The position numbers were made by a program, and so were the translations under genes. The notes below the pieces were generated by a model. That model searched no databases and was not told the origin of the DNA. It was given only the letters and a program-made list of their open reading frames with translations. Shown one piece after another: positions 19,790 to 29,614 of a stretch of 64,000 nt of DNA. Positions within the stretch are counted from its first letter, which is position 1. Every line of letters begins with the position of its first letter. The stretch is from Halopenitus persicus (GTDB lineage Archaea; Halobacteriota; Halobacteria; Halobacteriales; Haloferacaceae), in assembly GCF_900107205.1 (NCBI RefSeq), contig NZ_FNPC01000003.1, positions 124,001 to 188,000 on the forward strand. Direction: 5' to 3'.

Positions 19790-21267
19790 CCGCCCTCACG
19801 GAGGCCGCCGGAACGCTGTTCAGCTGGCCGACCCCGCTGTGGGTCGCCGTCGGGCTGATCCTCGGGATGATCGCGGGCGCGCTTCCCGGGGTCGGATCGT
19901 CGCTGGGGATGGCCATCGTCCTTCCGCTGACCCTCCCGTTGGGACCGATCAACGCCCTCGTGCTGCTGGTGAGTATGTACAGCGGCGCGATGTACGGCGG
20001 CAGCATCGCCGCGATCCTGGTGAACGTTCCCGGGACCGGCGCCGCCGCCGCGACCACCTTCGACGGCTATCCGATGTCGAAGCAGGGACGGGCGATCGAG
20101 GCCCTCTCGATATCGGCGACGTCCTCGGCGCTCGGCGGGTTCCTGACCGTTCTCACCCTGATCGCGATCTCGCCGATCCTCATCGAGGCCGTCCTGCTGT
20201 TCGGAACGCCGGAGTACTTCCTGATGGCGGTGCTCGGGCTCTCGATGATCGGCGTCGTCGCACAGGGGTCGGTCGTGAAGGCGATCATCGCCGGCGCCTT
20301 CGGAATGTTGCTGACGACGATCGGGATCGCGCCGAACTCCCCGGAGCTGCGGTACACCTTCGGAAGCCTGGCGCTGTACGACGGGATCGACTTCATCGCG
20401 GCGCTGATCGGGATGTTCGCGATCGCCGAGATGATCAAGCTCTCCGCCCAGACCGGCGGGATCGCCGACTCGGACATCGACCTCGACGGGAGCGTGCTCG
20501 CGGGCATCAAAACCGCGATCAGCCGTCCGGTCACGCTGATCAAATCCAGCTTCATCGGGATGTTCATCGGCGCCGTTCCCGGCTCGGGAGCGACCGTCTC
20601 GAACTTCATCTCCTACGGCGAGGCGATGCGGAGCTCCGACAACCCCGAGGCGTTCGGGAGCGGCGAGCCCGACGGCGTGATCGCCTCGGAGGCGTCCAAC
20701 AACGGCACCATCGGCGGGTCGCTGATCCCGACGATCTCGTTCGGGATCCCGGGCAGCGGATCGACCGCGGTCCTGCTGGGCGGGCTGTTGATGCACGGCC
20801 TCCGTCCGGGTCCGCAGCTGTTCGACGCGGAGCTGGCCACGACGTACACGTTCATGCTCGCTCTGCTGGCGGGGAACGTCTTCATCCTCTTCGTCGGCGT
20901 GTTCGTCGTGACGCGGCTGGGACACCTCACGCAGGTCGACACCAAATACATCGTTCCGACGATCATCGTCCTCTCGATGATCGGCGGGTACACGCTCCGA
21001 ACGAACTGGGTCGACGTCGCGACCGTCGTCTTCCTGGGGCTCTTCGGATATCTGATGGTGAAGTACAACTACTCGGTCATCGCGTTCGTCCTGGGAGTCG
21101 TCCTCGGACCGATCGCGGAGGAGAACCTCATCCGGTCGCTCCAGCTGTCGGGCGGCTCCTACGACATCTTCGTCACCAAGCCGCTCTCGCTGCTCATCGT
21201 GATCGCGATCCTGGTCATCCTGTTCGGCCCGGTGGTCAAACCCCAGCTCGAACGGCTGATCTCCTGA
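19774..21267 (+). CDS. tctA: Tripartite tricarboxylate transporter large permease
   Basis: A 497-residue permease with about 11-12 hydrophobic segments. Conserved TctA blocks are visible: GMIAGALPGVGSSLGMAIVLP, MYSGAMYGGSIAAILVNVPGT, and the second-half counterpart GAVPGSGATVSNFISYGEA with GTIGGSLIPTISFGIPGSGS. The PG(T/S)G loops are the substrate-binding repeats of the family. The transporter is sodium- or proton-driven with TctC as receptor. It overlaps tctB. Together with a downstream SLC13-type transporter the region has two carboxylate carriers. Confidence 0.93.
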   Translation: MAATIAALTEAAGTLFSWPTPLWVAVGLILGMIAGALPGVGSSLGMAIVLPLTLPLGPINALVLLVSMYSGAMYGGSIAAILVNVPGTGAAAATTFDGYPMSKQGRAIEALSISATSSALGGFLTVLTLIAISPILIEAVLLFGTPEYFLMAVLGLSMIGVVAQGSVVKAIIAGAFGMLLTTIGIAPNSPELRYTFGSLALYDGIDFIAALIGMFAIAEMIKLSAQTGGIADSDIDLDGSVLAGIKTAISRPVTLIKSSFIGMFIGAVPGSGATVSNFISYGEAMRSSDNPEAFGSGEPDGVIASEASNNGTIGGSLIPTISFGIPGSGSTAVLLGGLLMHGLRPGPQLFDAELATTYTFMLALLAGNVFILFVGVFVVTRLGHLTQVDTKYIVPTIIVLSMIGGYTLRTNWVDVATVVFLGLFGYLMVKYNYSVIAFVLGVVLGPIAEENLIRSLQLSGGSYDIFVTKPLSLLIVIAILVILFGPVVKPQLERLIS

Positions 21268-21460
21268 CGGCGGAGCAGTCTGCGGCTTTTCGACGGCGGA
21301 CGTGATCCCGTTTTGTGACCGCCGGTACGATCCACGTTTTCCACGGCGCCGACCACGTCGATCCCGGTCGATCGGCGCCCGATTCGAGAGCGACGTCGGG
21401 ACCGATCCGAGGTTCGAACCGGGGTTCCGAATGTCCCGGCGGTATCCCGGGGTTTCGACA

Positions 21461-21468
21461 GATATATT
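21461..21468 (+). promoter_or_regulatory. TATA box of the SLC13-type transporter gene
   Basis: GATATATT is centred 29 nt before ATG 21494 and supports that start over the longer upstream frame. Confidence 0.6.
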
Positions 21469-21493
21469 CGCCGATGCGTCATCTGGCCAGCCA

Positions 21494-23044
21494 ATGCCAG
21501 CAGACGACGGTGGCTCGTTCTCGCCACCGACCCGGTTCGAACGGGTCCTGTCGGTCGAGGGGATAGGAGTCGGTCTCGCAGCAGTCATACTCGTCGCCGG
21601 GACGTGGCTCGTCTCGGTCCCGGGGATGAGCGCCGAGAGCCAGACCGTCCTGACCGTCTTCGGCGTGGCGTTGGCGCTGTGGCTCTCGAAGGCGGTGCCG
21701 TACACGATCTCCAGCGTGCTCGTGGTCACGCTGCTGTTCGCGCTCGGGGCGGTCGACAGCTTCGAGACGGCCGTCGGCGGGTTCGCCTCCACGCTCGTGT
21801 TCTTCCTGTTCCTCCTGTTGCTGCTCGGCCAGACGATCTCAAGCGTCGGCCTCGACGAACGGGCGGCCCAACGGCTGCTCTCGGCCCAGAGCACGCCGAA
21901 GCGGACGGTTCGGTCGCTCGGGGCCAACATCTTCGCGCTCTCGTTTCTGATGCCCTCGGCGGTCGCGCGGGCGGTCACCTTCATTCCGGTCGTCAGGCGG
22001 CTCACCGAGACGTACGGGCTCGCGGAGGACAGCGACTTCACCCGCGCGTCATACCTCGTTCTCGGCCACGTGAACCCGATCGCCTCGATGGCGCTGATGA
22101 CCGGCGGCGGGATGGCGATCATCACCTCGCAGGTGATCAACGCCGACGTCCGGACGATCACGTGGGTCGAATGGGCGATCGTGATGATTCCGCCGGTGAT
22201 CGTGCTCTACGGGCTCTCGACGCTGGCCGCGGTGCGCATCTACGACGTCGACGACACCGTCACGATCGACGACAAGGCGGCGACCGACGGCGGGGACCCG
22301 ACCGCAGAGAACGAGGGGAAAACGGCGGACGACGTGGCGGACGACCCGTCCGCCGACGATCCGCCGACCGACGGTCCGGTCGACGACCTCGCTGAGTCCG
22401 TCGTCGACGGGACCTCGGAGCCGCTCACGCGCGACCAGCGCATCGTCGGCGGCGTGATGGGCGCCACCGTGATCGCGTGGATCCTCGGATCGTTTTTGGG
22501 CGTGCCGACGATCGTTCCCGCGATCGGGGCGGTCACCGCCCTGTCGCTGCCCGGCGTCCGGATCATCACCGCCGACGACGTCGCCGACGTCAGCTGGGGG
22601 ATCCTCTTTCTGATCGGCGCGATGTTTTCGATCCTCGACGTGATGGAGACGTCGGGCACGCTGACGCTGCTCGTCGAGACGATCACGGTCTACATCCCCT
22701 TCGCCGCGATGGCGCCCTGGCAGGTCGTCGCGACGCTGCTCGTGATCGCCGCGGTGCTCCGGTCGTTCTTCTCGACCGCCTCGGCCGCGATCATCATCGT
22801 GCTCCCCATCGTGCTGGAGTTCGCGGCGTTCCTCGGCGTGAACCAGCTGTTCCTGGCCTTCTCGGTGCTCATTATGGTCGGGTCGACGACGTTCCTCCCG
22901 TTCAACACGACGTCGGTCCTGCTCTCGTTCGATTACGGTCCCCTCTCGAACCGGGACGTCCTCGCCTTCGGGCTGGTGACGATGGTCTTCGGAAGCGTCG
23001 TGATCGTTGCCTCATGGCTGTTCTACTGGCCGCTGGTGCTGTAG
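21494..23044 (+). CDS. SLC13/DASS-type anion (carboxylate) transporter
   Basis: A 516-residue membrane protein with about 12 hydrophobic segments. NPIASMALMTGGGMA and the matching late segment FFSTASAAIIIVLPIV, followed by STTFLPFNTTSVLL, correspond to the paired SNT-type substrate/sodium hairpins of DASS/ArsB-fold carriers. A 70-residue acidic loop (about residues 255-325) separates the halves. Likely substrates are di- or tricarboxylates; sulfate is possible. ATG 21494 is chosen from the TATA box at 21461-21468; the open frame back to 21302 codes an Arg-rich segment unlike the rest. It follows tctCBA on the same strand. Confidence 0.82.
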   Translation: MPADDGGSFSPPTRFERVLSVEGIGVGLAAVILVAGTWLVSVPGMSAESQTVLTVFGVALALWLSKAVPYTISSVLVVTLLFALGAVDSFETAVGGFASTLVFFLFLLLLLGQTISSVGLDERAAQRLLSAQSTPKRTVRSLGANIFALSFLMPSAVARAVTFIPVVRRLTETYGLAEDSDFTRASYLVLGHVNPIASMALMTGGGMAIITSQVINADVRTITWVEWAIVMIPPVIVLYGLSTLAAVRIYDVDDTVTIDDKAATDGGDPTAENEGKTADDVADDPSADDPPTDGPVDDLAESVVDGTSEPLTRDQRIVGGVMGATVIAWILGSFLGVPTIVPAIGAVTALSLPGVRIITADDVADVSWGILFLIGAMFSILDVMETSGTLTLLVETITVYIPFAAMAPWQVVATLLVIAAVLRSFFSTASAAIIIVLPIVLEFAAFLGVNQLFLAFSVLIMVGSTTFLPFNTTSVLLSFDYGPLSNRDVLAFGLVTMVFGSVVIVASWLFYWPLVL

Positions 23045-23070
23045 ACGTCGACCGGGACGACTCGCTCGTC

Positions 23071-23110
23071 GTCACCGCCGCCGGATCGCCGTCACCGCCG
23101 CCGGATCGCC
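23071..23110. repeat. 20-bp tandem repeat, two copies
   Basis: GTCACCGCCGCCGGATCGCC is directly repeated just downstream of the SLC13-type gene, with a decayed third copy after it. Confidence 0.75.
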
Positions 23111-23220
23111 GCCACCGTCGGCGGGATCAACGTGCCCGCCCGCCGTCGCCGCCGTCCGGCGTCACGAACTGACGGCAACTACAACTTATAAGACCCACCC
23201 CGTCGTTGTACCCGATAGCT

Positions 23221-23676
23221 ATGACAGTAGTCGTCACGGTCGACGTCGAGACCGCCGCCGACGAAGCCGACCGGTCAGCGGTGATCCGCGAGGCGGCGAA
23301 GATCGCATCGGCGTTCGACGAGGAGCTCCACGTCGTGCACGTGTTGAGCCAGTCGCGATTCAGGGAGATGGAACAGGAGAGCGTGGAGGACACCGGGAAG
23401 ACGATCGAGATGGACGCCATCCGGGAGGTCGCCCGTGACGTCGCGGACGAAGCCGCGTCCGGGGTCGTCGAGGAGTACACCCCCGTCGGCCTCGTCGGGT
23501 CGGCGGACGACGAGATCGTAAAGTACGCCAAGCGGCAGGACGCATCCTACGTCGTGCTCGGCGGCAAGCGGCGCTCCGCGGTCGGGAAGGCGCTCTTCGG
23601 GAGCGTCACGCAGTCGGTGCTTCTGAACGCGCCGATGCCCGTGCTGACGGTGCCGCCCGAAGACGCCGACGCGTGA
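23221..23676 (+). CDS. Universal stress protein (UspA family)
   Basis: A 151-residue single-domain UspA protein. The ATP-binding loop is seen as GGKRRSAVGKALFGSVTQSV with the usual G-x9-GS spacing, and the N-terminus VVVTVDVETAADEADR is the first strand of the fold. TATA-like CTTATAAG (23185-23192) lies about 33 nt upstream of ATG 23221. It is only six bases from the dehydrogenase gene, so they probably share a transcript. UspA proteins often accompany transporter genes and may sense ATP/AMP; a specific role here is unknown. Confidence 0.88.
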   Translation: MTVVVTVDVETAADEADRSAVIREAAKIASAFDEELHVVHVLSQSRFREMEQESVEDTGKTIEMDAIREVARDVADEAASGVVEEYTPVGLVGSADDEIVKYAKRQDASYVVLGGKRRSAVGKALFGSVTQSVLLNAPMPVLTVPPEDADA

Positions 23677-23682
23677 TACTCG

Positions 23683-24663
23683 ATGACCGACCGACTCACG
23701 ACGCTCGTTGACCAGGACGTAAAGCCACGCGGCCCGCTGCAGGCGGGCCTCGACGACCGCTTCGACGTGACCGTCGGGGGATCCAACGTCCCCGCGGAGC
23801 TGATCGCCGACCTCGAGGGGGTCGACGTGCTGTTCACCACCTCGCGGCTCCCGCTCACCGAGGCGGTGATCGAGGCGAGCTCGCTGTCGATCATCGCCAA
23901 GATCGGGACGGGGCTGGACAGCATCGACCTCGAGGCCGCCGAGGAACACGGCGTCACCGTCGTCTACACGCCGGGAATGAACGCCCGCTCGGTCGCCGAG
24001 CACGCGCTCACCCTGCTGTTGGCGGTCAAGCGCAACGTGCGGATCGGCGGGAACGCGCTCCGGGACGGGAAGTGGCGCGACGAGGTGCCGAACGCCAGCC
24101 CCGTCACCGACACGACCGTCGGGATCGTCGGGTTCGGCAACGTCGGGAGCCGGCTGGCCGGGCTGCTCTCGGGGTTCACCGCGGAGGTGCTGACGAGCGA
24201 CCCCTACGTCCACGAGATCGACACGGACGTCACCGGCGCGACCCTGACGGACCTGGAGACGGTCGTCTCCGAGTCGGACGCGGTCGTCGTCACCGCCGAG
24301 CTGACCGCGGAGACCGAGGGCCTGATCGACGCCGAGGTCCTCTCGACGATGAAGGACTCCGCGGTCCTCGTGAACACGGCTCGCGGCCCGATCGTCGACC
24401 AGGACGCCCTGATCGAGGCGCTCGACGCCGGGTCGATCGCGGGCGCCGGCCTCGACGTCTTCGAGGAGGAGCCGCTGCCGGCCGACTCCCGGCTCCACGA
24501 GTTCGACAACGTCGTGGTGACGCCGCACATCGCCGCCTCCTCCGAGGTCGCCCGAACGAACATCGTCGAGACGCTCGCCGATCTGACGACGCGATACCTC
24601 GCCGGGGAGCCGCTGCCGGAGCGGTTCGTCGCGACCGCGGCCGACGCTCCGGTGCAGGAGTAG
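23683..24663 (+). CDS. D-isomer-specific 2-hydroxyacid dehydrogenase
   Basis: A 326-residue NAD-dependent dehydrogenase. The Rossmann motif is GIVGFGNVGSRLAG (about residue 148). The catalytic Arg lies in VLVNTARGPIVD, the Glu in GLDVFEEEPLP and the His in VVVTPHIAASSEVA. The family reduces 2-keto acids to D-2-hydroxyacids or the reverse (glyoxylate, hydroxypyruvate, phosphoglycerate). At this length it lacks the ACT/regulatory tail of long SerA. The position in a carboxylate cluster suggests a hydroxy-di/tricarboxylate or glyoxylate substrate, but this is not shown by sequence. Confidence 0.88.
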   Translation: MTDRLTTLVDQDVKPRGPLQAGLDDRFDVTVGGSNVPAELIADLEGVDVLFTTSRLPLTEAVIEASSLSIIAKIGTGLDSIDLEAAEEHGVTVVYTPGMNARSVAEHALTLLLAVKRNVRIGGNALRDGKWRDEVPNASPVTDTTVGIVGFGNVGSRLAGLLSGFTAEVLTSDPYVHEIDTDVTGATLTDLETVVSESDAVVVTAELTAETEGLIDAEVLSTMKDSAVLVNTARGPIVDQDALIEALDAGSIAGAGLDVFEEEPLPADSRLHEFDNVVVTPHIAASSEVARTNIVETLADLTTRYLAGEPLPERFVATAADAPVQE

Positions 24664-24681
24664 ATCGACCGAACCGATCTC

Positions 24682-24738
24682 CGGTGACGGAACCGATCCC
24701 CGGTGACGGAACCGATCCCCGGTGACGGGACCGGTGGT
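24682..24738. repeat. 19-bp tandem repeat, three copies
   Basis: CGGTGACGGAACCGATCCC repeats at 24682, 24701 and 24720 (last copy degenerate), immediately downstream of the dehydrogenase gene and upstream of the icd promoter. Confidence 0.8.
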
Positions 24739-24787
24739 CAACCGCCACCCGACCCGACGCAGCGGGCGCTCGGCGGGAAAGCGCGTG

Positions 24788-24797
24788 TTTTTTTACG
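24788..24797 (+). promoter_or_regulatory. TATA-like element of icd
   Basis: TTTTTTTACG is centred about 30 nt before ATG 24823 and marks an independent icd transcript. Confidence 0.5.
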
Positions 24798-24822
24798 CCG
24801 CTCGGGCAATCGACACTCGATC

Positions 24823-26085
<1,263 letters not shown>

Positions 26086-26190
26086 ACGCTGCGCCCGCGG
26101 CCGCGCCATCGCGGTTGCGGCGGCGCTTCCGACCACGACGCGCTTCATACTTTTCGACGCGCTCGACGTTCGACCACTGGCGAGGCCGAG

Positions 26191-26199
26191 GTATAAATA
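26191..26199 (+). promoter_or_regulatory. TATA box of the first cupin gene
   Basis: GTATAAATA is centred about 26 nt before ATG 26221, consistent with a leaderless mRNA. Confidence 0.65.
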
Positions 26200-26220
26200 C
26201 GCTCCGCGCATCCCTCGCGT

Positions 26221-26625
26221 ATGGTACGCGACTACGATCGGGACGCGATCCCGTCGGTGTACAACCTCCAGGACGCACCGGCAGCCCGGGAGGGGCCCGG
26301 CTTCAGGCAGGTGGTCTTCCGCGGGATCGACCAGCTGATCGGCTTCACCGAGATCGGTCCCGAACGCGAGGCGAGCCCGCCGCACGACCACCCCTTCGAA
26401 CAGATGAACATGCTGCTCGACGGCGAGCTCGACTTCCTCGTCGACGGCGAGCGCGTCTCGCTGGAGCGGTACGACGCCGTGACGATCCCGCCGGAGGTCG
26501 AACACGCCTCCCGGGCGGTCTCGGAGGAGACGGCGACCCTGCTCGCCGTCTGGCCGCTTCGTGAGGACCGGGTCGACGCGACCGACTACCAGCGGGAGTT
26601 CCCGACCGCGAACCCGGACGCGTGA
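26221..26625 (+). CDS. Small cupin-domain protein
   Basis: A 134-residue single-domain cupin. Motif 1 is visible as PPHDHPFEQMNMLLDGELDF with two His and a Glu, and motif 2 as YDAVTIPPEVEHASRA with the final His. These residues form the usual metal site, so a dioxygenase, isomerase or sugar/acid-binding role is possible. A TATA box 26 nt before the ATG suggests a leaderless mRNA. It lies upstream of an SDR gene on the same strand and resembles the cupin at 29756. Confidence 0.85.
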   Translation: MVRDYDRDAIPSVYNLQDAPAAREGPGFRQVVFRGIDQLIGFTEIGPEREASPPHDHPFEQMNMLLDGELDFLVDGERVSLERYDAVTIPPEVEHASRAVSEETATLLAVWPLREDRVDATDYQREFPTANPDA

Positions 26626-26659
26626 ACCTCGGTCGCCCAACCCCGGACGCGTAATCCCC

Positions 26660-26719
26660 GGCCGCCCGAACCCGGACCGCCCAAACCCGAACCGCCCAAA
26701 CTCGAACCGCCCGAAAACA
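26660..26719. repeat. 15-bp tandem repeat, four copies
   Basis: Units GGCCGCCCGAACCCG, GACCGCCCAAACCCG, AACCGCCCAAACTCG and AACCGCCCGAAAACA follow one another downstream of the cupin gene. Confidence 0.75.
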
Positions 26720-26776
26720 ACCGGCAGCCGCTGCCGGATCCATCCCCGATAGGCCGACGGCCGTCCTCCGGGCGGT

Positions 26777-27544
26777 ATGGATCTCTCCGGACGCACGGCG
26801 ATAGTCACGGGCGCGAGTCGGAACATCGGCCAGGCGATCGCGATTCGACTGGCCGAGGCCGGCGCGGACGTGGGGTTGACGGCCCGGTCGAACGAGACGG
26901 GATGCCGTGAGACCGCGGACCTGATCGAGGAGACCGGCTCGAGCGCGGCCGTCGAACTGGGCGATCTGGCGGACCCCGAGGCGATCGAGCGGGTGGTCGA
27001 GGGGCTTCGCGACGAGCTCGGACCGGTGGACGTGCTCGTGAACAACGCGACCGTCCGGCCCTCGAAGCCGTTCGACGAGATCGAACCGGAGGACGTCGAC
27101 CGCGTCACCGACGTGAACTTCCGCGGGCTCCTGCTGACGACGCAGGCGGTCGTCCCGGAGATGCGCGAGCGGGGCGGCGGCTCGGTGATAAGCCTCATCG
27201 GCGCGATGGTCTACCTCGGCAAGCACGGGCACGCCCACTCGTACGGCTCGAAGCTCGGCATCGAGGGACAGGTACGCCAGCTCGCCACCGAGCTGGGGTC
27301 GGACGGGATCCGCGTCAACGGCCTCTCGCCGGGACTGATCGACGTCGACCGTACCCGAACCGAGGAGTGGGAGCGGATCGAGCGGGAGGTGATCGAGTCG
27401 ACGCCGCTGGGCCGGCTCGGACAGCCCGAGGAGGTCGCTGACGCCTGCTGTTTCCTCGCCTCCCCGGCGTCCTCCTTCGTCACCGGCCAGGTGCTTCACG
27501 TCAACGGCGGCACGTACCCGACGCCGACGCTGGTGCCGGAGTGA
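26777..27544 (+). CDS. SDR-family protein with displaced catalytic Tyr
   Basis: A 255-residue short-chain dehydrogenase fold. Cofactor motif TGASRNIGQAIA and NNAT (about residue 90) are present, as is the C-terminal VTGQVLHVNGGTYP. The active site is not canonical. At the YxxxK position the sequence is HSYGSKLG: Lys159 is kept, Ser155 occupies the Tyr position and a Tyr sits one residue later. The usual catalytic Ser position is Gly. It may bind NAD(P) without normal oxidoreductase chemistry, or use the shifted Tyr156. It lies between a cupin gene and two more SDR genes, convergent with the latter. Confidence 0.82.
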   Translation: MDLSGRTAIVTGASRNIGQAIAIRLAEAGADVGLTARSNETGCRETADLIEETGSSAAVELGDLADPEAIERVVEGLRDELGPVDVLVNNATVRPSKPFDEIEPEDVDRVTDVNFRGLLLTTQAVVPEMRERGGGSVISLIGAMVYLGKHGHAHSYGSKLGIEGQVRQLATELGSDGIRVNGLSPGLIDVDRTRTEEWERIEREVIESTPLGRLGQPEEVADACCFLASPASSFVTGQVLHVNGGTYPTPTLVPE

Positions 27545-27568
27545 ACGCGGAAATGGGGAGTTCCGACC

Positions 27569-28366
27569 CTACAGCACCCGCCGGCTCCAGCCGCCGTCGA
27601 CGGGGATCACGGAGCCCGTGATGTAGCTGGCGGCCGGCGAGGAGACGAACGCGACGGCCTTCCCGAACTCCTCGGTGGTGCCCATCTCGGCCACGGGCAG
27701 CTCCGCGACGCGCAGCTCGCGGACCTCGGCCTCCGAGATCCCCTCGCGCTCGGCGCGGGCCTCGATCTTCTCCTCGATGCGGTCCGAGAGGACCCCGCGG
27801 GGGGCCACGCAGTTCGACCGGATCCCGTGGTCGCCCTCCTCGTTGGCGAGGACCTTCGAGAGCCCGTAGATGCCCGGTCGGAACACGTTCCCGATCGTGC
27901 CGTGAGGCGTCGGTTCCCGGGCGGAGGCCGCCACGAGATGGGTGATCGCGCCGCCGGACTCCCGCAGCGTCGGCAGCGCGGCCTTGCAGAGCGCGACCGT
28001 ACTTCTGAGCACGTCGTTGTACCCCGAATCGAAGGCGGCCAGCGACGTGTCCGCGAACGACGTGTTCTCCGGCCCGCCGTGGTTGGTCACGAGGACGTCC
28101 AGCCCGCCGAGCTCGTCGATCGCCGACTGGACCGCGTCCTCGATCGCGTCGGCGTCGGAGAGGTCCAGCTCGACCGGCACGACCGCCGACGACTCGCGGT
28201 CGGTCGCCTCGAGGATCGACTCCCGTGCGGTCTCGAGGTTCTCCGGATTCCGCGAGGCGATCGCGACCGAGGCACCCTCGGCGACGAACTGCTCGGCCGC
28301 CCCGCGGCCCAGTCCCTTGCTTCCCGCCGCGATGAACACAGACGCGTCTTCCAGTCCGAGATCCAT
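27569..28366 (-). CDS. SDR-family oxidoreductase
   Basis: A 265-residue SDR. The cofactor loop is AAGSKGLGRGAA, the NAG-type motif appears as TNHGG, and the catalytic pair IYGLSKVLANEEG keeps Tyr-x3-Lys. The C-terminus is TGSVIPVDGGWS. The TNHGGP and VTSAGGPP loops of this and the next SDR resemble the BKR-like divergent SDR group. It is a same-length paralogue of 28817-29614. A weak TATA-like GGTTAACC is 26 nt before the ATG. Likely a catabolic 3-hydroxy/3-keto acid or sugar-acid dehydrogenase; substrate unknown. Confidence 0.85.
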   Translation of the reverse strand: MDLGLEDASVFIAAGSKGLGRGAAEQFVAEGASVAIASRNPENLETARESILEATDRESSAVVPVELDLSDADAIEDAVQSAIDELGGLDVLVTNHGGPENTSFADTSLAAFDSGYNDVLRSTVALCKAALPTLRESGGAITHLVAASAREPTPHGTIGNVFRPGIYGLSKVLANEEGDHGIRSNCVAPRGVLSDRIEEKIEARAEREGISEAEVRELRVAELPVAEMGTTEEFGKAVAFVSSPAASYITGSVIPVDGGWSRRVL

Positions 28367-28816
28367 ACCCGCGTGTGGGGCGCCCGCAGGTTAACCGATC
28401 CGGTCGCGGACGGCCGATCGATCGCTTGCAGCCGCCGGAACCGTTCGGACGTTCGCCGGAACCGTTCGGACGTCCGCCGAAACCGTTCGGACCTCCGCCG
28501 AAACCGTTACCGATGCGCCGAGCCGACGGTGTTCGATGCTCGATCGCCGTCCCGATTAAATATTTATAAAGTGATAGTTTTAAGATAGAAAAACGAATAC
28601 GAATCCTCCGGCGTGTTCGTCGGCTCGCTCGCATCTTATAAAGGAACGCCCGTTTTTAACGGATCGACATATAAAGGGGCGTTCGATTATTTATATGACC
28701 TCCCGGGGATCGCCGTTGTGAAACCATTTGGAAATACTACCGTATCCGACGTGTTTCTTATAAATAATGTGGTTGTTTGAGCGATCCGGTTCGGCGGCCG
28801 GTTCCGGGTACGGTGC
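28367..28816. other. Intergenic interval with repeat and several TATA-like boxes
   Basis: No gene is supported in these 450 bases. It contains the promoter of the SDR gene at 28366, a 21-bp tandem repeat (28434-28508) and an AT-rich half. On the plus strand there are two nearly repeated TATA elements, CTTATAAAGGAACGCCC (28635) and ATATAAAGGGGCGTTCG (28669), although both flanking genes read on the minus strand. A short plus-strand RNA could start here; none is shown. Confidence 0.4.
28434..28508. repeat. 21-bp tandem repeat, about 3.5 copies
   Basis: GCCGGAACCGTTCGGACGTT-type units start at 28434, 28455, 28476 and 28497, the last one shortened. Confidence 0.8.
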
Positions 28817-29614
28817 CTACAGATTGGACTTGCCGGAGCCGCCGTCGATCGGGATCGCCTGGCCGTTGATGTAGCCGGCCTTCGGCGAGGAGAGGAACGC
28901 GACGGTGTTGCCCAGCTCCATCGGGTCGCCGATCCGACCGAGCGGGTTCGAGGAGCCGCGCTCCTTGAGGCCCTGCTCGTAGCTCTCGTACTCGCCGCGC
29001 TCGACGCCCTGCTCGATCAGGTCCTCGATCCGGGAGGTCTCGTGGGCGCTCGGCAGCACCGCGTTGGCGCGAACCTCCGGCGCGAGCTCCTTGGAGACCG
29101 TCTTCTCGAGCCCGATGACGCTCATCCGGACCGAGTTCGAGAGCACCAGCGAGTCGATGGCCTCCTTGACGCTGCGGGAGGTGATGTTCACGATCGTGCC
29201 GCCGCCGTCGGCCTGCAGGGGGTCGGCCGCCTCGCGGACGAGCCGGACGACGCTCATCACCAGCAGGTCGTAGGCCTTGTACCAGTCCTCGTCGTCGGTC
29301 TCCATGAAGGGACCGCTCGGCGGGCCGCCGGCGGAGGTGACGAGGTGGTCGAGACCGCCGAACTCGTCGACGGTCGTCTCGACGAGATTCCGGATGTCGT
29401 CCTCGTCGGTCAGATCGCCCTGGATCGGGAGCACGCGGGCCCCCGCTGCGGCCTCCTCGCGAAGCTCCTCGGCGGCCGCCTCGAGTTCCTCCTCGTCGCG
29501 GCCGTTGATCGCGACGTTGACGCCCTCGCGGGCGAGCGCGGTCGCCGATGCGTTCCCCAATCCACGGCTCGAGGCCGTGACCAGTGCTGCGTTGCCGGCT
29601 ATTTCCAGATCCAT
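28817..29614 (-). CDS. Divergent SDR-family protein lacking Tyr-x3-Lys
   Basis: A 265-residue SDR-fold protein. Cofactor loop TASSRGLGNASA, strand IVNITSRSVKEA (catalytic Ser region) and C-terminal INGQAIPIDGG are present, but the catalytic pair reads LSNSVRMSV, i.e. Ser159 and Arg163 in place of Tyr and Lys. This S-N-x-x-R pattern is known in a BKR-like divergent SDR subgroup, so it is a family feature rather than a local mutation. Start ATG 29614 begins directly with the first strand. It is divergent from the cupin/FAH gene pair. Confidence 0.82.
   Translation of the reverse strand: MDLEIAGNAALVTASSRGLGNASATALAREGVNVAINGRDEEELEAAAEELREEAAAGARVLPIQGDLTDEDDIRNLVETTVDEFGGLDHLVTSAGGPPSGPFMETDDEDWYKAYDLLVMSVVRLVREAADPLQADGGGTIVNITSRSVKEAIDSLVLSNSVRMSVIGLEKTVSKELAPEVRANAVLPSAHETSRIEDLIEQGVERGEYESYEQGLKERGSSNPLGRIGDPMELGNTVAFLSSPKAGYINGQAIPIDGGSGKSNL

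Noticed and set aside
19636-22161. Long frame antisense to tctA and the SLC13-type gene
   Set aside because: It overlaps two well-supported transporter genes and has no motif.
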